Shown here in pieces: positions 46,920 to 59,398 of a stretch of 64,000 nt of DNA; the stretch's first letter is position 1; each line of letters starts with the position of its first letter. The DNA lies in the NCBI GenBank assembly GCA_003008705.1, contig PDUO01000004.1, positions 1,240,001-1,304,000 on the forward strand, read 5' to 3'. The DNA comes from Pezicula radicicola (taxonomy: Eukaryota > Ascomycota > Leotiomycetes > Helotiales > Dermateaceae). The notes under the pieces are model-generated. The model had not been told where the DNA came from. It saw only the letters and a program-made list of their open reading frames with translations, and did not search any database. Both the position numbers and the translations under genes were made by a program.

Positions 46920-49346
46920 TCAACCTTGCGCATCACTACCATTACCATCACCAGATACTAGGCTCTGCCTCGCATCCCCAGATCCACGGCCCAGCGACCC
47001 TCTAACACCTGCTACTGGGGAGATCTCCATATTATCCAATACCTGTTGTTGGCTCCCTACGTCTTTTCCAGGTACAACATATTCAGCAACAGGGGTACCC
47101 ACCATCATCTCCTTATTGTTGACAACACTGCCGTTGGTAACCGAGACGTCCCTGTAATACAGCTGCTTGTTCCCAACTCCACCATCCCTGTCTAAGCCAA
47201 TGAAGGAGAAGGTTTGACCAGTAGTTCCAGAAGTAGTTGATAGGTTGGTGTTTGGACTCCCGAAAAATGCTGCCGTACCATTCTGCCAAGTAGACAAAAG
47301 ACTCCCAAAAAAGGATGTCGAGGAAGAGAGACCCTCTGCTAGGGTGTTGGAGAACGTGAATTGATCGATTCCAGTGGGAAATACAGAAGAGCCATCAACT
47401 TCCATGGTCAACCCTCGTTTGATATCCGCTCCGAGTGTATAGTTCCCACTTTGTTCAACGAAAGCAGAGGTATTAGCCCACAAAGGATACGAGTACGAGC
47501 ATTTGTAATATGTCGAACCTGTTGCTTCATCGATGCCGTCTGTAGAGATATTATTGACTTGAACTTGGCCAAAATCGCTGTAGGTGCCGTCGTTAAAAAA
47601 TGACAAGGTCTGTGTCCAACTAGATAATTGTGTCCCATTTTGAGTAGTTATAGATCCGGAGACTGAGACGCTGCGTTTGACTGAGATGTTGTTGACGAGA
47701 GTTTGATTTGCACCAGTTGAGTTTTTGGTCAAGGACTGCGAGAGCGTAATTACTGGCTCGGGAAGCAGCACTGTCGGTGCTTTGCCGGTGGTAATGGAAT
47801 TTGCGTCGGAATCGAGCCAGAGAAATATTTTGCCTGTAACATACCAACTAGAACCAACTGTCGAAGTCATAGTACCGTTGTTGTTTCCATCATCGTCAAC
47901 CCCTGCGACTTTCATTTCGAATGTGTGTGATTCTCCATCACACAGCACAGCGAGCCAAGGGGTAATGTCAATCTCATGCTCCCGCAGATCAAATGCATCT
48001 ATTCCAACGAGCGGCCGCCATAGACCTGGGACAACGCCGCCAGTAAATATGACAGGGAATGGCCAGTGAACACCTGCCATCTGACCATCAATGTAAACCT
48101 GTACCTCGCGGAAGGGCGAAAAGCCATTCAACGTCCCATCAGTCGCATTAAAGGTATGGATGTTAGACTGAAAAACGTTGCCCCACCAGAATTCCTCGTT
48201 GGCTTGTCCACAGGCTGATACAGAAAAGACTGCACGGTTGATGTTCCGAGGAAGACCGACAGTATTCGTGGCATTAACAGCAGGAAGTATGAAGGCGCTG
48301 GCGCCATTGGTAGCCCCATTTCTCGCTGAAATTGGAACGATCATGTCGGCAGGTTTGACCGTATTCTCACTTTCGAAGTATGTTACAGTAAGGGTGGTAT
48401 TGAATAGACCGGTATAGGTACTGTCAACATTGTTGCCAAGGTCAAAGAGCATTTTCTGCGGTGTATTCCAGAAATACATATACTCAGACATGTCTTTCAT
48501 GTATGTCCATTTGATACCGGCTGTTGTTGGCTCTGCTGTTGAGGTTCGAAAAACTTCTGTCTGTTAAGAGTTAGCAAACCTTATTTGTGATATCTAGTCG
48601 ATAGGAGATTTTACTCCTACAAAGGAGAGTACGAACATCACCAAAGTACATCAACGCAAGTCTGTCAAACTGGCGGCCTTTAGATGTCACTGTAAAATTC
48701 ATGACCACACGATTGAAACTGCAACCAGGAGGAGTGTAATTCCCTGAAACAGTATGAGCTGGAAGCTGTATTGATTTAAATTACTCAACATACCAACAAA
48801 TGGAACGCCGTAGCTTTGGCCAAAAGAGTGTTCCATCAAGACCTGTTGGCAGCTAGTGGCTGCTACCGTCGTAGTGTTTCCTGGTCCGTCGTCCAACGTC
48901 GTCTCACTCGTTGCTCCATTTGGTGTGGGGACGGGTTGATAAACTTGAAACACTTCCAGAACACCTGTAGAGGTCGGCCTAGCTGTGGACGTAGTGGTCG
49001 TACTTGCAGATTCGGCATTTTTGACAAGGCCTGCTTGAACTCTAACGGCACCAAACACCTGCGCTGGGAATAGTTGCACCTTGAATTCCTTCTTAGAGGC
49101 TGAAAGATTTGATGTCAGGTTGAAAAGGAGCAAGAGCAGACAACATCCGACAAACAACGCCGAGGGTATCCTATACATCTTCGCATATGGCATCCACTTA
49201 CGACAGCGAAACGTGACGTCTCTCTGGGCCGATAACTGCTTCTCGTCCAGAATATCGCACTGTGCTCGAAGAAGACGAGCTTCTTCAACATCGTCAACGC
49301 TATACACCTCTCGCAAGGTCTGCGCATCTGCTGGGCAGCTCATCAT
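46920..49346 (-). CDS. fungal peptide-N4-asparagine amidase A (PNGase A-like) with N-terminal membrane anchor
   Basis: Three exons (49346-48794, 48743-48637, 48560-46920) give 766 aa. The start is one of two adjacent ATGs (49346, 49343); an upstream ATG at 49481 is only 18 bp past the next gene and unlikely. A single membrane segment (PSALFVGCCLLLLLFNLTS, about residues 65-84) suggests a type II anchor. The following Ser/Thr stretch leads to the enzyme domain: EVFQVYQPVPTPNGATSETT, SCQQVLMEHSFGQSYGVPFV, then DRLALMYFGDTEVFRTSTAE and GLWRPLVGIDAFDLREHEID. This order is that of the plant/fungal PNGase A family, which removes N-glycans from glycopeptides. About fifteen Asn-x-Ser/Thr sites fit a secretory route. 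Exon 2 ends at an uncommon GTTCGT donor, needed to keep GDTEVFRTS in frame. Confidence 0.85.
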
Positions 49347-49498
49347 CACTGACCCAGAATCTAGAGGCCAAATGTAACGGCTGCAAATGAATTGACCTCG
49401 AGCAAAAGGCGTGGAGTTAAGAGTAATTGAGGCTACTTGAGATGCTTGGTCTCGGTCGGTACAGCGCGGTGCCCTGTGCACGCTGTCCAGATTTCTTT

Positions 49499-49939
49499 TT
49501 AGCGATGACCGTTAGTGGGCTGTCTGGAGTCCCAGTATCTCCTCCTTGCGGCAACAGCAAGATCGTTTCCCTCGAAGCGTGACTGAAAGTAGTTGAAGAC
49601 AGCGAATTCGTCCCGGGTCATCACATATGTGGTGGGTTGAGCTTGGACCTTGCTCCAGATTTCGGACAGAGCGTGTTCCAGTATCTCCTGAACTCTCTGG
49701 TCCCGGGCTCCCTCTTCACTGTCGCGTGCTACTTCAAGAGCCTGCGTTACTGTGCTTACGGAAGAGTACGAGTAACCTGCGTAGTAGTCATTGTTACCTC
49801 CCATACTTGGGTGCGGCGACAAAAGAGAAACTGCGGGTGTAGTAGCAGGGGTGAGAGTAGGGAGGCTACTAGAACGTGAATGCGCCTGCTGCTTGAGAGT
49901 CAAAAGAACAGGAAGATCCGAATCGTGTAAGAATGGCAT
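49499..49939 (-). CDS. small conserved fungal protein, 146 aa
   Basis: Single exon, start at MPFLHDSDLPVLL (49939) rather than the upstream in-frame ATG at 50041, which lies in leader-like sequence. The N-terminal half is Ser/Thr/Pro-rich (SRSSSLPTLTPATTPAVSLL) with a Gly/Tyr patch. The C-terminal half is helical and better ordered (VQEILEHALSEIWSKVQAQ, MTRDEFAVFNYFQSRFEG, LAVAARRRYWDSR). I do not recognise a function. It lies on the same strand as PNGase A, with its stop about 153 bp before that start codon. Confidence 0.68.
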   Translation of the reverse strand: MPFLHDSDLPVLLTLKQQAHSRSSSLPTLTPATTPAVSLLSPHPSMGGNNDYYAGYSYSSVSTVTQALEVARDSEEGARDQRVQEILEHALSEIWSKVQAQPTTYVMTRDEFAVFNYFQSRFEGNDLAVAARRRYWDSRQPTNGHR

Positions 49940-51022
49940 TGTGGTAGCCTGCGTGGTAGGTAGACTTATATGTAGGAAATGGGGGCAATGAGGTGTGCTG
50001 CGGTGACCAATAAACCGAAGGTAGGAGAAATGTGCCCCCAAGGTAGTATTTGTCGAGTATGTATGATAACAGAAGAGGGGATATCAGGGCGTATAGAACT
50101 GTAGAATGTAGGAGCAACAGGCTTTGTGAGACCCGATGAAATGGATGCAAGTGTGACTGGGTATGACTGGAGAGAGGGTTGATCAAGTACGGATTGGACG
50201 ACGCCTCCTTATATTCCATTTCGAGGGGGAGACTGATATCGGGGGGCCGATAGACGAGTCGAGTTGACGACACAACACGACAGAGCGAGCGCCATGAATC
50301 AAACGAACCGAAGAAAGGGAAATGGCAGTCTGCATGCTCACCTGGGACTTGCTGGTACTGGTAGCAGCTGCTGGGCCTGTCCTGTCCCTCCGCTCGCACA
50401 CCATCAGTTGTCCAATGGTCCAATGCAGGCAACCAATCTTGTAATGCCTGCGGATGTTGACTTTTGTTTCTCGTACAGACAAACAAGGACCCCCGTCAAC
50501 AACGCCGTAACAAGTGGCTTGATTCCCAAGATGTTTGGTAGTACAGTCAGTAGTGGCGTCCAGCGCCGATGGGAGTGATTGATTAGTTAGTTAGTGAGCG
50601 TGGGGCTTGTGATACCCGCGAACCCCCTCGAGACTACGTGCCGCTGGGAAGCGAGCCCTGAATCGTGTATCTCAGGGGGAGAGAACGCTCCGGTATAGTG
50701 GTTGGGGGGGACCCAAGTATCATCAGCCCGTCACGACTCACGGCCCCTTCTGATGGTGGAGTAAGTGTCGAGTGGAGACTAGAGGCGGAAGTCTGAGACG
50801 GAAATGGTAGTGAGCACCTCACAGAAGCCAAAGAAAAGTGGTGGACCTGCTAAGGATACTCAGAGGTAGGGGCCAAAGAACTGGGACTGACCTTGGGCCA
50901 AACTCTCATCTGCCACAAGTTCTGCAAAGGTAACGTCAAGCTGAAGTAATAACCCAGCATGTATTTCTGGTATGTGTGGCGGAGGGCACTGGAAGTATGT
51001 TTGAGGCTCGAGTCAACCAATC

Positions 51023-51118
51023 TACTATCCTCTCCCCCTCCCCGCGCCCCTGAATGAAGGTTAATTTTTTTTTTTTGCCACACTGTAAAATTTAACCTTC
51101 ATTCAGGGGGGGACAGTA
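51023..51118. mobile_element. foldback element 4 (TACTATCC family, second copy)
   Basis: Inner arms are perfect over 18 bp (51047-51064 against 51092-51109). The outer ends read TACTATCCTC... on the left and GGACAGTAGT on the right, so the arms continue with C-run length differences. On the minus strand the interior reads TTTTACAGTGTGGCAA, close to the loop of the element at 45658. The two are diverged members of one family. Confidence 0.7.
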
Positions 51119-54100
51119 GTTAGATCTCATCGGTGTTTAGAACTGCGACTGCGTATGATCTGAACTTTTTGAGGACTTAGGTGTACTTGGTTAATTCTAG
51201 CCTTGTTTGAGATGAGCGAGACGAGGTTAGATTAAAGGTAGAGTTTGGCAAAAGCACAGCTCTAAGTTCAACCAGATACATCATACAAGCGATAGCCGCT
51301 TAGATAAAGAGCACAAAAGCTTATTATCGTTGTCCATGGGCACAACGTTGAGGAAGGGCAAAAGAAGGTTCAAACACCGCAAACTCGCAAACACCGCGAA
51401 ACATCACTATTACTGTACTGTATAAACCTTGAAAAGTTGAATGTCAGCGGTTGGTTAGTAACTGAGGGATCAGACTTGCTAAAGAGGAAATAGTCCGAAG
51501 AAAAGATATACAACCCCCCCCATGGCGCCTACTTATTTTTATTATTGAACCTTGAGGCGGCGGATGCTGCGTGCTATGGTAAAGTTTATATACTGTGCCT
51601 CCCATGCATTGAATTGCATTAAGATATTTGGTTAGTGATGATGGTTCATTATGGTTGCAGTAGCGACGTTTACACGGCACTTAGTAGTGCAAGTCTCATC
51701 TCCGTCAGGGTAGCCCCTCCTTTTAACAGCGGGATGTCGAGCATATCGAGTGGCTTTGGTACCAGTACAGGAGATACTGGTATTTACCTTTAGGACATTC
51801 GCCATTAAGCTATCGTGACATGAGCCCAAGCCATAGTCAAGCATGTGCCACAATGGCAGACCGGCATGATCCGGAATTCTGACAGGGATTGTAGGGATTG
51901 TAGAGGGGTGTAAGAAGTGCAATTGGTACCGTACCTGGCTGTCGTGTCACTCCCCCGGAGATACGGATAATCGGTACCTTTCGTACCGTGTACGTAGCCT
52001 TCGTAGGCTACAGTGTACAGTAATACAATAATAAAATGCTCTAATTTCAGAGCATGAAAAAGTATGCTGCTAGAAGAGGCAAAAAGAAGAGAACGATGAG
52101 TTTGACAAAGCAATTACCAAGCCGCGTCAAGAGACGATCCACCCTGGAACTGGTACATTTAGGTAGCTTTTAGAGTTTTTTGCAATCTTCAAGTCTTGCC
52201 GCTCTGCGACAGTGCGACCACGGCCGTTGTAAATTATTTATGGGAAGAGTCAAGGAGTTGTTGAAACTCCCTCTCTTGACTCTGCGCGATGGAAGAGATC
52301 TACGGCCATCTGCCTTCCCGGAATCCCCCCCCCCGCAGAAGCCTCGGAGGTCTTGACGTACTGTTTGAACTGCGCAATAAGAGTAGGTTTAGCCTAAGAG
52401 CCTCTTACGCTATCTAGATCAGCACGCAAAACTGCCAGTCTGCTGCCAGGTTTCTGGAAAGTCCTGACTAACCGTTATTTCGTTCGTCTCAAATGCCATC
52501 ATACTCCCATACTCTATTGGTCATTGATCTTCTTTCACCACCTCTCTCAGAGGTACAGGCAAGCCAACCGATGCTAGAGAGGATCATAATAAAGCATGTC
52601 GTTAATATTCTCAACGACGCTATATGCACAGTGATGATGATGCACATTTTCATTTTCATGGCTTTGAAGACAATTCTGGACTCGGAAGCAACTCTCGCCT
52701 CACATGCCAGCCACAGCTAACCGCCTTCGGACTTCTGCTCCGAGCCCAGAAACTCGGGAGAGGGAGACCGGTGGAATCCCGGTGAGTATGAGGTCAACGG
52801 ACGAGTGCAAAAGTGTAAAATCGGTATATCCATACATCCATACCTAATATCGCCCGGGCGGTGGGCTGGGGCCGATGCTCATGTATGGTGTCTTGCTTCC
52901 CTTTCTCCAGGAGGCCTCGACCCGCATTATGTTGTTCCACTTTCTTCTTACGAAGGTACCAGCACTCGAGTCAGCGAGATCTCTCGATGAGGCTGCTCTT
53001 TGTCGTCCGGCAATTAGAGCCCCGCCGGCATATGGCGACATCGGCATGTGGGACACGAAAAAAAAAAGGGTAAACTTGATGTGGGAGAGGTCAGAAAAGT
53101 AATCATCAAATCATCAATACGGTCGGGCCAAGCTTGCCCTGTGTGCCCTGTGTGCCTGCCCTGTGTGCTGCGACAATAGTTCGAGTTCGCGCCGTCGACC
53201 GTACCTCCGTAGTCCCTCTCTCATTTCATTCAGCACTGCAGTAGTCAACAGTGTGCATAATTCAATATTAAGTTATGCAGAGCAGAGCGTTTTGAGCCAC
53301 GTGCATCCCAATTATCAAAGCGGGAAATAGGTCGCAACTCTATCTCCACGCCTCTCAGACACAACCCTACTACTTGGAGCAGTTCGTGGTCTCGAAGACA
53401 GAGCTTACAAGCTCTTAGCCTACCTCGGCGGCTCGGCCTCAGCAAGTCAGGACTCACAGAAAAGGGACGGACTTGTCACTATGCGGGGGTGGAAAGATGA
53501 CAGAGCCAAGGTGGTGGCTTGCATACCGGTAGCCATCACAACACGAAACTCCCGGGCAGCACAGTTACAGTACTGTACAAGTTCGTGAAAATATTGTCAG
53601 GCATTGAAAGCACCGCTCGGATGGGGCCATTAGAGATTTGCAAGAACTCATGCGGATATAATCCGGGATTAATGGGTGGGTTTTTAGCCCTTGGCACCTT
53701 GTTGGATTGAGGATACAAAATACTCCGTATGAGGCCATTACACGGTTTCAGTAGGATATATTCTATTGTAGAATAGGTCCCACAAATCGAAGCAGCATAC
53801 CCTCCAAGGGGGGCAATACAATTGTGCACTTTAACTAAGGCAGATAAGGTGCTTTGGCTTTTAAAGGCGGGCAACTACAAGGCTTGGCTAGAGCTACAAT
53901 GTTTCTACAATGTGAATTATCTACGATAAAAGCAATGTAGCCGTCCACATCAACTGTGGCTCGTCGGTATGTTCTTTTGTGTACATATTGTGCAAACCCT
54001 AAAATTCGTGCATACTGTAATAATACGGAGTACTTTCGTACTTTTTGATATGCAGGCATCCAGGGAGTATTTACAAACAAGCAAGCTGCACCACAGCCAG

Positions 54101-54750
54101 GTTTTTTCTCCGGTTTTGGGTGGGATTTCCGATAGGTTCGGACGTATTTGTTTGAGGCTCAGTTGCTACTTATTAATGTCGAAGTGGTGTTTTCAAGCGG
54201 CCACTTAGGAGGGTGTCGGCTGGCAGCTATGGCAATCACTACTAACTAGCCTTGCGCAGAAAATACCTGCGTAGGGAAGGGCTGTGGCACCTCATTTTAA
54301 TTTTTTAGTTTCTAGGCTTGCTATTTATTATTACTCTTATTATTATTCTGCTGATCGAAGAAAGAGCTAATTCGTCCGGCGAGTCGGAAGGGTTGGAGTT
54401 GCGAGAGTTGCTGACTAGTGAAATAATCAGCCCTGTACGACTCTGGTAGAAGCCGAATGAATCTCTGCAGCCAAGCAATCAGGCCATCCATCCGCTCGTC
54501 AGAAACTCTCTCTCTCTCTGTGTGTGTTCGAACCCACAGGAACAAACTCTATTCTATGGATCATCATCATCGGAACTTCGAATTTCGAATTTTCACTTCT
54601 TCTATCGCGGCCATGTTCCGCTGTGGGATGCTCGCTTTAGTGTTCCTGTAATAACCGCTCCCTGTCCTGATTAAAATTCCATTTTCCCCAATAATTTCGG
54701 TCGGACGCCGAGTTTATCACATCGCATCTTCTTACGAGCCTGCGGCCATT

Positions 54751-54950
54751 CATTAGTCTGTGCGCTACAGGGCATTTCAAGTAAAGCTCAAGGAAGTATC
54801 CAACTTCTTTACTACTTTACAAAATTGTATACATTTTGTCTATTAAGCCTCTTCATTCTAAGCAAACATTAACTTTTGGTCGGTTTAAGAGACTAGAATT
54901 AAAATCATAGACTTCACTTTTCAAAATGCCCTATAGCGCACAGACTAATG
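54751..54950. mobile_element. MITE-like inverted repeat 5
   Basis: 27-bp arms, cattagtctgtgcgctacag... at 54751-54777 and the reverse complement at 54924-54950, pairing at 26 of 27 positions. The total is 200 bp with a TA-rich interior and no open frame. Imperfect pairing continues outward (CCTGC...CCATT). Its ends differ from elements 1-4. Confidence 0.7.
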
Positions 54951-55277
54951 GCAGGACTGGCGGTTGACGCATGCTGACGACTAGTGTCACCTAAAGTTGG
55001 GCATCGAAAAATATACACTAAAATTCCATATGCGTTCGCTCATCATCAGTAGTTCAAGGCTGGTGCACTACAGTGCCGTCTTAGCATTGGCTCTAGCATT
55101 TCTGCACGTACTCAAGTGACTTGTCTAGTGACACCGTCGCAGCGACACAGCCCCAATGCCACACATGAATGGCGTAGCAGTAGCAGCCCGCGTCCGAGTG
55201 TGACGTTCGACGTCCTTACTATTGTAAAATAAAATAAAATATCGACTCTTAGACATTTGGGACTATAGGAAACCTTA

Positions 55278-55799
55278 TTGTTGGCTCGGTGGCTGTCAGC
55301 ATGTTCCGGTTTCCAGAGGACGGGATGGCAGTCACCGCCCGACCGGAGAAGAAAAGCAGAGAGGATTATGCCCTCCCGAAATGTCAACGAAAGTCCATCC
55401 AGCAGAAACGAGTCTGTGTGTGTAAACTCTCCAGATCTTCCTAAACATCTTATGTCAAAGTCACCAGTAATGCGATCAATGCATGCAAGCGGGTCTGTAC
55501 ACAGTACTCTTCTCGACCACGTCGCTCAGGGCGCCTTTTCGATGTGCAAGCCCAACACGTCCATCTTAACCAAGTGTTGGCAAGCTAGACACAGGCGCTT
55601 CAAAGACAAAAAGCAATTACTAGCCAAGCAAAAGTACCGCAAGGTCCACCACTCTTGGAATCGAGTTCTGCAAGATAAGCACAAGATAGTAGAAATCATC
55701 GACACCCAAATAAACATACGCAACTGGACCATTAGAAGCAGGGTGGCTAGGGCTGCCTACAGCACTAGCCAATTTCGGAGTCGGATGGGCACCCCGTGA
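55278..55799 (+). CDS. doubtful open reading frame, 173 aa
   Basis: The longest open frame in this gene-poor region. The N-terminal part is low in structure. Residues about 105-155 are strikingly basic and helical (KCWQARHRRFKDKKQLLAKQ, KYRKVHHSWNRVLQDKHK). A start at MPSRNVNESPSSRN (55368) would be shorter. I do not recognise it. It faces a HET-like scrap 31 bp away on the other strand and may be a chance frame within that relic. Confidence 0.28.
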   Translation: MLARWLSACSGFQRTGWQSPPDRRRKAERIMPSRNVNESPSSRNESVCVNSPDLPKHLMSKSPVMRSMHASGSVHSTLLDHVAQGAFSMCKPNTSILTKCWQARHRRFKDKKQLLAKQKYRKVHHSWNRVLQDKHKIVEIIDTQINIRNWTIRSRVARAAYSTSQFRSRMGTP

Positions 55800-55829
55800 A
55801 TGGACTCGAAGCTAGACATTTGACAACTC

Positions 55830-56138
55830 TCAATACAGCAAGGTATATGGTCTAGTGTAGGGACGGACTTGGCACCGAAGTTCGTAAGCTTTAGCAATAG
55901 GTGACTGGTACGCCCTCATTATTACATCCGTAGACTCCATACCAAAGAACACAAAAACATGGTCCCGGATAGAGGCTGTCATATCTCGGAAATTTCCTTC
56001 CTGACAGAAGAGGTATGCAGCTAGCGTATGGGCGTCTCCTGGTGTCTCGCTCGACTCCAACATGGACTTTGTATAGTACCTCACGCCCCTCAAACACAAG
56101 ATAGTCTCATGACATCGTGAGTTGCCAGTGATGCACAA
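55830..56138 (-). pseudogene. fragment resembling a HET (heterokaryon incompatibility) domain
   Basis: A 102-codon frame contains YLFCQEGNFRDMTASIRDHV then FVFFGMES. This recalls the conserved DPRDxVFALLGL segment of HET-domain proteins, where DPRD is followed by VFA and a Gly-Leu/Met. The N-terminal HET motifs and the tail are not found nearby, so this is at best an isolated relic. HET proteins mediate allorecognition cell death in moulds. A weak, motif-level call. Confidence 0.33.
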
Positions 56139-58985
56139 GCTGCCACAAACGCCATCAAGAAAGTCTTATGAGAATGCAGTATTCGTCACGATGCACGACA
56201 AATTGCACTGGGGGGAATGAGGCTCCATTTCAGCAGCTCAGTCGCTCCAATTCTACTATCGTCATCAACTATGCTGCCACGGCGAGCCAAATCTAGAAAC
56301 GGTAAGCAGAACTTAGGTTTCTTTAAAACCATCTAAATCTAAGAAAAAGAATCTAACAAGTTTTTAAGATTCGCTTTCGCATTCGCTTTCGCTTGATCGC
56401 TAACCTATACTTGTATAAAGAGAAATAGCATAGCGGATGAATATCTTACCTTTCTTTATTCTCTGCTCATTTCAATATGCTGGTGCAAATCCTTCATTGA
56501 GGACAGAAAACTCAAAACTTGAAACATGAGCTAATTTCAAGTCAGCTACTTAAGATCTTCATCAGCAGTATCCAAATTAACCTTTTCTTCTTTGGGAAGC
56601 ATGACTAGCATTCATATTGTTGACAACAAACTTAGTTGGAAGGTCCAAGAACCATTGATAAATGCTTGCATTCGTATTCAAACACTGCAAGTTCTTTGCC
56701 TTCTGCTTTCTCTCAAATCTGTTAAATTGTTTTTATATGATCAACTTCATTCTGAAACCAGGTATCGTCAAGGATTCAAACTCAAGAATTTCAATCAGAT
56801 TAAATTCTGCTGTTCTCTCTTATTGCTAAGCTCCGACGTTAGTTCTACAGGCAACACGACTCCGCCACAGCAAAAATCATTTTGCAATTATGAACAGAGT
56901 GGAATAAATGCTCCAGCAAATCGGAGCAAGTACTTTGTTCTTTTGCTGTTGTTGAAGGGGAACAGAGAATTGTGGTTTGGGTATTATGTAGGCTAAGTTT
57001 TGCTTTAAAAACAAGCTTCTCTTTCATATCCAGTGACGAGAGAATGTTACAAGAGAAAGTATCACAGTAGTCATACTCGGAGTTAATGAATCGATAATAC
57101 CTTTTGTATCAGTGTTTCGAGGATGTCACGGCTGAATCGTTCAGTTGTTGGCGAGGATGTTGAGTGTTCTGAAGATGAGGTGTGTGCTGAGTATAGCGAT
57201 GAAGTTGGCGAGGTGTTTCCAATCACGGGTGGTGTTTCTGTAAGAACATGGAACTTGTATACTTTGAATCTTTTGCTGTTGAACGTCCCGTTGTAGGAGT
57301 ATATAGGTCGGTGGACCATTTCCAATTATGAACACAACCTAGTACATTTGATAATTAAACGCTACATAGAGTTTAGAATGAAATCAGGAAATATTCCCAC
57401 CGCTTTGGATACGTATCTAGAAGATGGTGTGTATTTAGTAAATATGTATTATAGTTTAATACTTTTTTTTTTTAGCGACAAATGGTCTACCAACCTCTCC
57501 CAACTGGTCGACTGAGATATTTGGTCTTGATATGCTAACACCGATTAGTACTATGGAGTTATACTTTTCCGCCGGCAGACCTTCCTCAGGAAATAAAAGC
57601 CTTTCGTTTATAATCTACAGCCATTCAGGGTCGCGTAGTTACGTGAAAAGTTGGTGTTGTGCAACTTAAGCGCTTGTGTAACTTAAGAACATCACCGTAT
57701 GCAACACTACCTATTTAGGGGATGTTGTCGTGCATTGCTAATGCACACTACATACACCGTTAGCCGGATATTAAGAAGTATTAACTAGGGTTACACCGAG
57801 TATCAAAAGGGATGCTGCATATGGTGCATTCTTAACCAGCACAGGCAGTCAGTTGTGGGGCCCCAGCATACTTGGAAGAGAAAGGGAGGGTTTGGTGCTC
57901 AATTAGCCTTGAGCAGCGTTGAGCCAGGAACCGGTGAACTTCCGGACAACCTCGGGGTGTGATGCTTTGCCGTACGGTAGATGGGATGTTTCTTGTCCTC
58001 TTACGGTGACTTACATGCATTTCTGTTCGCTTCCCCTTGCACCAGGACTACGTCACCGTTTTGTGATTTCCAGACAGGTTTTTGCAGGAAGTCTGCCTAT
58101 TTGATGATCCTTCTGTCATACCTCACATTGGTACCCAATGAAGAGCATCTTCAAGATTGTGTAGTAACACAGAGCCAGGTGACCCTTAGCCGTTGTAGTT
58201 CTCCTATGCTCGTTGTTATAGGTGGAGTTTTGAACAGGAAATCTAGATCGCCAATAAGACTTAGAATCTAGAAGACAATACAGCAGAGGGTTTCAGTGCA
58301 TAACAATATTATGTGCTGTATGTTTACCCCTCCTTTTTTGATCTGATAAAAATGCAACTGTTTTGTTTTGTCCGCCAGTGGGCAGCTTCTAAATTGCAGT
58401 TTCAAATGCTTTGTACTTTTGTACGTAAGTATTGTTTAGCGAGGTATACTACATCCCCCATACTATACCCCCCTACACGACTATTGTAGGATTCGCTTTG
58501 TCTCCTTTTTTCTCGTAAGAAAAGGAGTTGAACTCTTTTTTCACTTCTTGTAGCCTTTGGATGTGCAAAGGATCAGTAGCGGATGATCCGTGTGGAAAGA
58601 CAGATATAAACAGAAATTGAGGTGGAACGAGGTTCAAAGATTTCGTCCACTAACATCCTCTTCCAGATACTTTAAATACTGATACGGAATACCGAATTTA
58701 TTCCGAATGACATTTTTCCTCATGATCATTGGTCTGAAAGTTAATCAGGGTGCATGATCTACTGCAGTGATATGTAGAACTTTTAAGCGAGTTCGAGTTT
58801 TGTGATGACCGTATTAGGTGTATTGTCGAGAGAACCAGGGTGGTTAACATTACTCATTTTGGAGACAATGCCTTTGTTGATACTCAAACATGCTTGATGA
58901 TCAAGGGATTTCAGGGATTGAAATCTTGCAAAATAGTTTTGAGTTTAGCGGGATCTCTTCTATTCCGTTGGATGACTTGTAGAGT
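56139..58985. other. TA-rich gene-poor region
   Basis: No gene is supported. An isolated start-like exon (MLPRRAKSRN followed by a GTAAGC donor, about 56271-56301) has no convincing continuation. Short 12-bp repeats of ATTCGCTTTCGC occur at about 56370-56394. Confidence 0.5.
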
Positions 58986-59037
58986 TGAGTAACTCATTTG
59001 ACCTGGGTAACTCACTTGATCTGGGTAACGCATTTTC
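58986..59037. repeat. 18-bp tandem array, left of decayed gene B
   Basis: Units tgagtaactcatttgacc (58986-59003), tgggtaactcacttgatc (59004-59021) and tgggtaacgcattttc. This is the best-preserved array of the family. Confidence 0.8.
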
Positions 59038-59398
59038 TTATGCTCGTAAACACTCTCCAAGTTGGTCATAGAGTCTTGCATCGCTATCCAATGACTAGCT
59101 TCAAGACATGATTTGTGAACAACTTATCAAAGAATTTGATGAGTTCCTCCCTGATATTTCCGCACTTTGCTGGCTCTGAATGGGTGTATAATGGATGTAG
59201 AACTACGTAGCGGTAAACCTCTTTCCGGCTTTGAAGATCGACCCCCTGATACAAAATTGCCGCTAGCTCGTACTAATCTGATGCGTTAGCAATTTGCGCG
59301 CCCTTTTATGAGAGAGGTTGGAACTTTAACCTCAAGATATGGAACCTGATTTTGAACTATGTCTCATAGTGTATAGAATTTGTGCTCGGATGGATCCA

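Larger units (their letters stand above)
49940..55277. other. long gene-poor region
   Basis: 5.3 kb with no confident gene. The left 700 bp is probably the leader and promoter of the 146-aa gene (long minus-strand frames there lack protein character). Foldback elements lie at 51023-51118 and 54751-54950. TACTCCGTA/TACGGAGTA words lie at about 53721 and 54023. A few short frames (e.g. 52493-52720, 52861-53102) have no recognisable features. Confidence 0.55.

Noticed and set aside
49869..50486. 205-codon minus-strand frame upstream of the 146-aa gene
   Set aside because: No domain-like composition, many rare-looking stretches and overlap with the probable leader of the 146-aa gene; treated as non-coding.
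52844..53102. Short overlapping frames around 52.8-53.1 kb on both strands
   Set aside because: Mutually overlapping, under 80 codons, without motifs or splice signals.
56271..56301. Start-like exon MLPRRAKSRN with a GTAAGC donor
   Set aside because: No downstream exon with protein character could be joined in frame within the next 1.5 kb.
57083..57325. 80-codon minus-strand frame rich in Ser/Thr
   Set aside because: No partner exons or family resemblance could be found.
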